From the NCBI RefSeq assembly GCF_003576475.1, contig NZ_QWGR01000004.1, positions 1-64,000 on the forward strand: 64,000 bases of DNA, written 5' to 3'. The stretch comes from Maribellus luteus (GTDB lineage: Bacteria; Bacteroidota; Bacteroidia; Bacteroidales; Prolixibacteraceae). The translations under genes and the position numbers were made by a program. Below, piece after piece: positions 62,327 through 64,000 of the stretch (positions within the stretch are counted from its first letter, which is position 1; the number at the start of each line of letters is the position of its first letter). Under the pieces are notes generated by a model. That model had not been told where the DNA came from. It saw only the letters and a list, made by a program, of their open reading frames with translations, and did not search any database.

Positions 62327-64000
62327 TTAATTCTGATTTATACTTAATTTTTCTTTCACTTTTCTCAACAAAGGGCCGGCACTTGCATACCGCGGATTTA
62401 CTTCTATCAACTGGTTCAAAACGGCCATACTCTCCGGGTAACTTCCCTGATCGTAAAGCTTTTGTGCCTCGATCAGATACAAGGGTTCATAAAACGGATG
62501 TATAGCCCTTCCCTTTTGAAGCCACTTGTCCACCTCTGCAAACTTACCCTGAGCCAGTTTAAGGTTGGCCAAATTTACACAGATCCAAACATTATTCGGC
62601 TCATCTTCAAATGCTTTTTGTAATATTTTCTCCCCTTCGTCCCAGTTCCCGCTTTTTAGGGCCTCTATCCCCCACAGATCGTCTTTTTCTCCGCGCTCCA
62701 GCAAAACCACCAACGGATTTCCCATGTGATAAAATACTTTTTTGATTTTTGCCGGCTGCCAGGTATCATGTTTCAGCTGCCATGGATGAATGTAGTTTAC
62801 TCCAAACAGGGCATAATCCCAGTCGCTTGAGCTACGTTCAAGGTAGCGGGTGTATTGAAACGAAACGTTGGGTATTTTTTCAAAATAATTCGGCAACTGA
62901 CAATTCATAGCCACTATCACGTTTTCATCGCCTATCTCATCTAAAAGATAGTCGGTAGCCTCCTTCATCCCATGGAAATAGTAATCGTATTCAAAGTTGC
63001 TCCAGGCCTTTTTATTTCCACCGTTTACATGGTTAAAATACACATAGTCGACCGGGAAAGTCTTTGCCTGATGCACCATCGGCAACAACATCAATCCAAA
63101 AAACAAAAGCAAATAAGGAATCTTTCTTCCCCTGTTTTTTTGCGACCGTATCATCTTGTAAAAACCAAGCGAGGCCAATACGACCATTACCGGCACAACA
63201 AACAACATTTGACGTATTCCGCTGTAAAGATTCGAGCCTATAACAATGACGTAAACAACCGGGAAAACCAGCGTAAAAAACACGAACAACTCTAAAAAGA
63301 GTTGTTCGTCAAATAGCTTAGTAAACATATAGGTTAAAAAGGCGATAAAATATATCAAACCCAGTAAGACAAACTCGGGTGTTGCTATCCAAAACCAGTG
63401 TGGAAGATACTTCCACGGCAACTGTGTACTCCAGTTTACCGATCCTTCAAAAATCTGTTTGATGCTCACCTTGTAGTGTTCCATCATTGAAAGACTTTCA
63501 AGCGGATGGTGCCAGACATCCTGCAAGGCGAAGGGCCAGAATAACAGCCCGATAAAGTAACCGGTAACCGCTATTACTGTAATCTGGCCCGCAAGCCTTA
63601 CAAAACAAGATTTAGTTGAAATAAAATATTTAAGTAAAAAAGGCTTTACAAATAAGATAGCGAGTAATCCCAGGCCCAGATAGGCAAAGAGAATCAGCCC
63701 GCCAATGCGCACCGAACAGGTAAAGGCAATGCTTAATCCCAACAGAATGGCTGTTTTCCATTTGGGTTGCGGCAGTTCTTTTAGAAAACGAATGATAAAC
63801 AGTACCCCGGCCAGGTATCCGGTGGCAAACGGAATGTCTTTCAGATTGCCAAAGGCCTGTCCGAAAAGCCGTGGTGTTACCATCAGCGAAAGCACCACCA
63901 GCGCCGACACCCAGTACGAGCCACTCAATTCTTTTCCCAAAAGTCCAGCTGCCAGAAGTAGCAACCAAAAGAAAAATGCGCCGGTAAAATGCCGGGTAAG
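62327..64000 (-). CDS. GT39-like glycosyltransferase with C-terminal TPR repeats (5' end outside the window)
   Basis: At least 557 residues are encoded; the frame stays open to the window edge, so the N-terminus is missing. Residues upstream of the first in-window start codon are also hydrophobic. About ten membrane helices are followed by a soluble domain and then TPR-like repeats (LKSGNWDEGEKILQKAFEDEPNN and following). The layout fits dolichyl-phosphate-mannose-type GT-C transferases of the PMT/ArnT group, in which lipid-linked sugars are moved to acceptors outside the membrane. The catalytic acidic motif lies in the missing part, so the class is likely but unproven. Confidence 0.7.
   Translation of the reverse strand, partial: LTRHFTGAFFFWLLLLAAGLLGKELSGSYWVSALVVLSLMVTPRLFGQAFGNLKDIPFATGYLAGVLFIIRFLKELPQPKWKTAILLGLSIAFTCSVRIGGLILFAYLGLGLLAILFVKPFLLKYFISTKSCFVRLAGQITVIAVTGYFIGLLFWPFALQDVWHHPLESLSMMEHYKVSIKQIFEGSVNWSTQLPWKYLPHWFWIATPEFVLLGLIYFIAFLTYMFTKLFDEQLFLELFVFFTLVFPVVYVIVIGSNLYSGIRQMLFVVPVMVVLASLGFYKMIRSQKNRGRKIPYLLLFFGLMLLPMVHQAKTFPVDYVYFNHVNGGNKKAWSNFEYDYYFHGMKEATDYLLDEIGDENVIVAMNCQLPNYFEKIPNVSFQYTRYLERSSSDWDYALFGVNYIHPWQLKHDTWQPAKIKKVFYHMGNPLVVLLERGEKDDLWGIEALKSGNWDEGEKILQKAFEDEPNNVWICVNLANLKLAQGKFAEVDKWLQKGRAIHPFYEPLYLIEAQKLYDQGSYPESMAVLNQLIEVNPRYASAGPLLRKVKEKLSINQN

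Overview
The window comes from a Bacteroidota chromosome, probably a marine or sediment Bacteroidales/Marinilabiliales-type organism. This is inferred from two SusC/SusD pairs with ECF-sigma/FecR regulators (FecR of the DUF4974 type), TAnnTTTG-like -7 promoter boxes, little Shine-Dalgarno use, Tat-exported periplasmic carbohydrate enzymes and formylglycine sulfatases. No rRNA or phage is present. One intact insertion sequence and one tRNA are seen.

Layout. 1-6.6 kb holds a degenerate 21-bp repeat array, a Tat-exported ThuA-like protein, a double NTF2-like secreted protein, tRNA-Val(GAC), a purine permease followed by a DUF5020 outer-membrane protein, a DUF2461 protein and IspD. 6.8-13.6 kb is a TetR-TolC-adaptor-RND efflux operon. 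13.6-17.4 kb holds an MltF-like lytic transglycosylase and a TPR sensor kinase. 17.6-23.1 kb is a tight GH2-sulfatase-sulfatase operon. 23.3-36.6 kb and 38.5-51.6 kb are two paralogous gene clusters separated by a 1.48-kb IS5-type element. 51.9-64 kb holds a giant membrane sensor-like protein, a Tat-exported TIM-barrel protein, Kbl, a four-helix S23-like protein, GltX, a DUF4143 ATPase behind a perfect 22-bp inverted repeat, a tiny membrane protein and a truncated GT39/TPR protein.

The most striking content is the pair of clusters. Each runs ECF sigma, FecR, SusC, SusD, ceramidase-like protein, Tat-exported DegT/DnrJ/EryC1/StrS-type PLP aminotransferase, second ceramidase-like protein, beta-propeller protein. 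In both, the aminotransferase sits between two ceramidase-like paralogues. The PLP lysine is present (K236 in both), but the serine region of true neutral ceramidases is replaced. In cluster 1 the second ceramidase-like protein is fused to an alpha/beta hydrolase. I infer an outer-membrane uptake and periplasmic processing system for an amide- or ester-bearing, amine- or keto-containing glycan or glycolipid; the substrate is unknown. Structured intergenic RNA elements recur at matching places in the two clusters.
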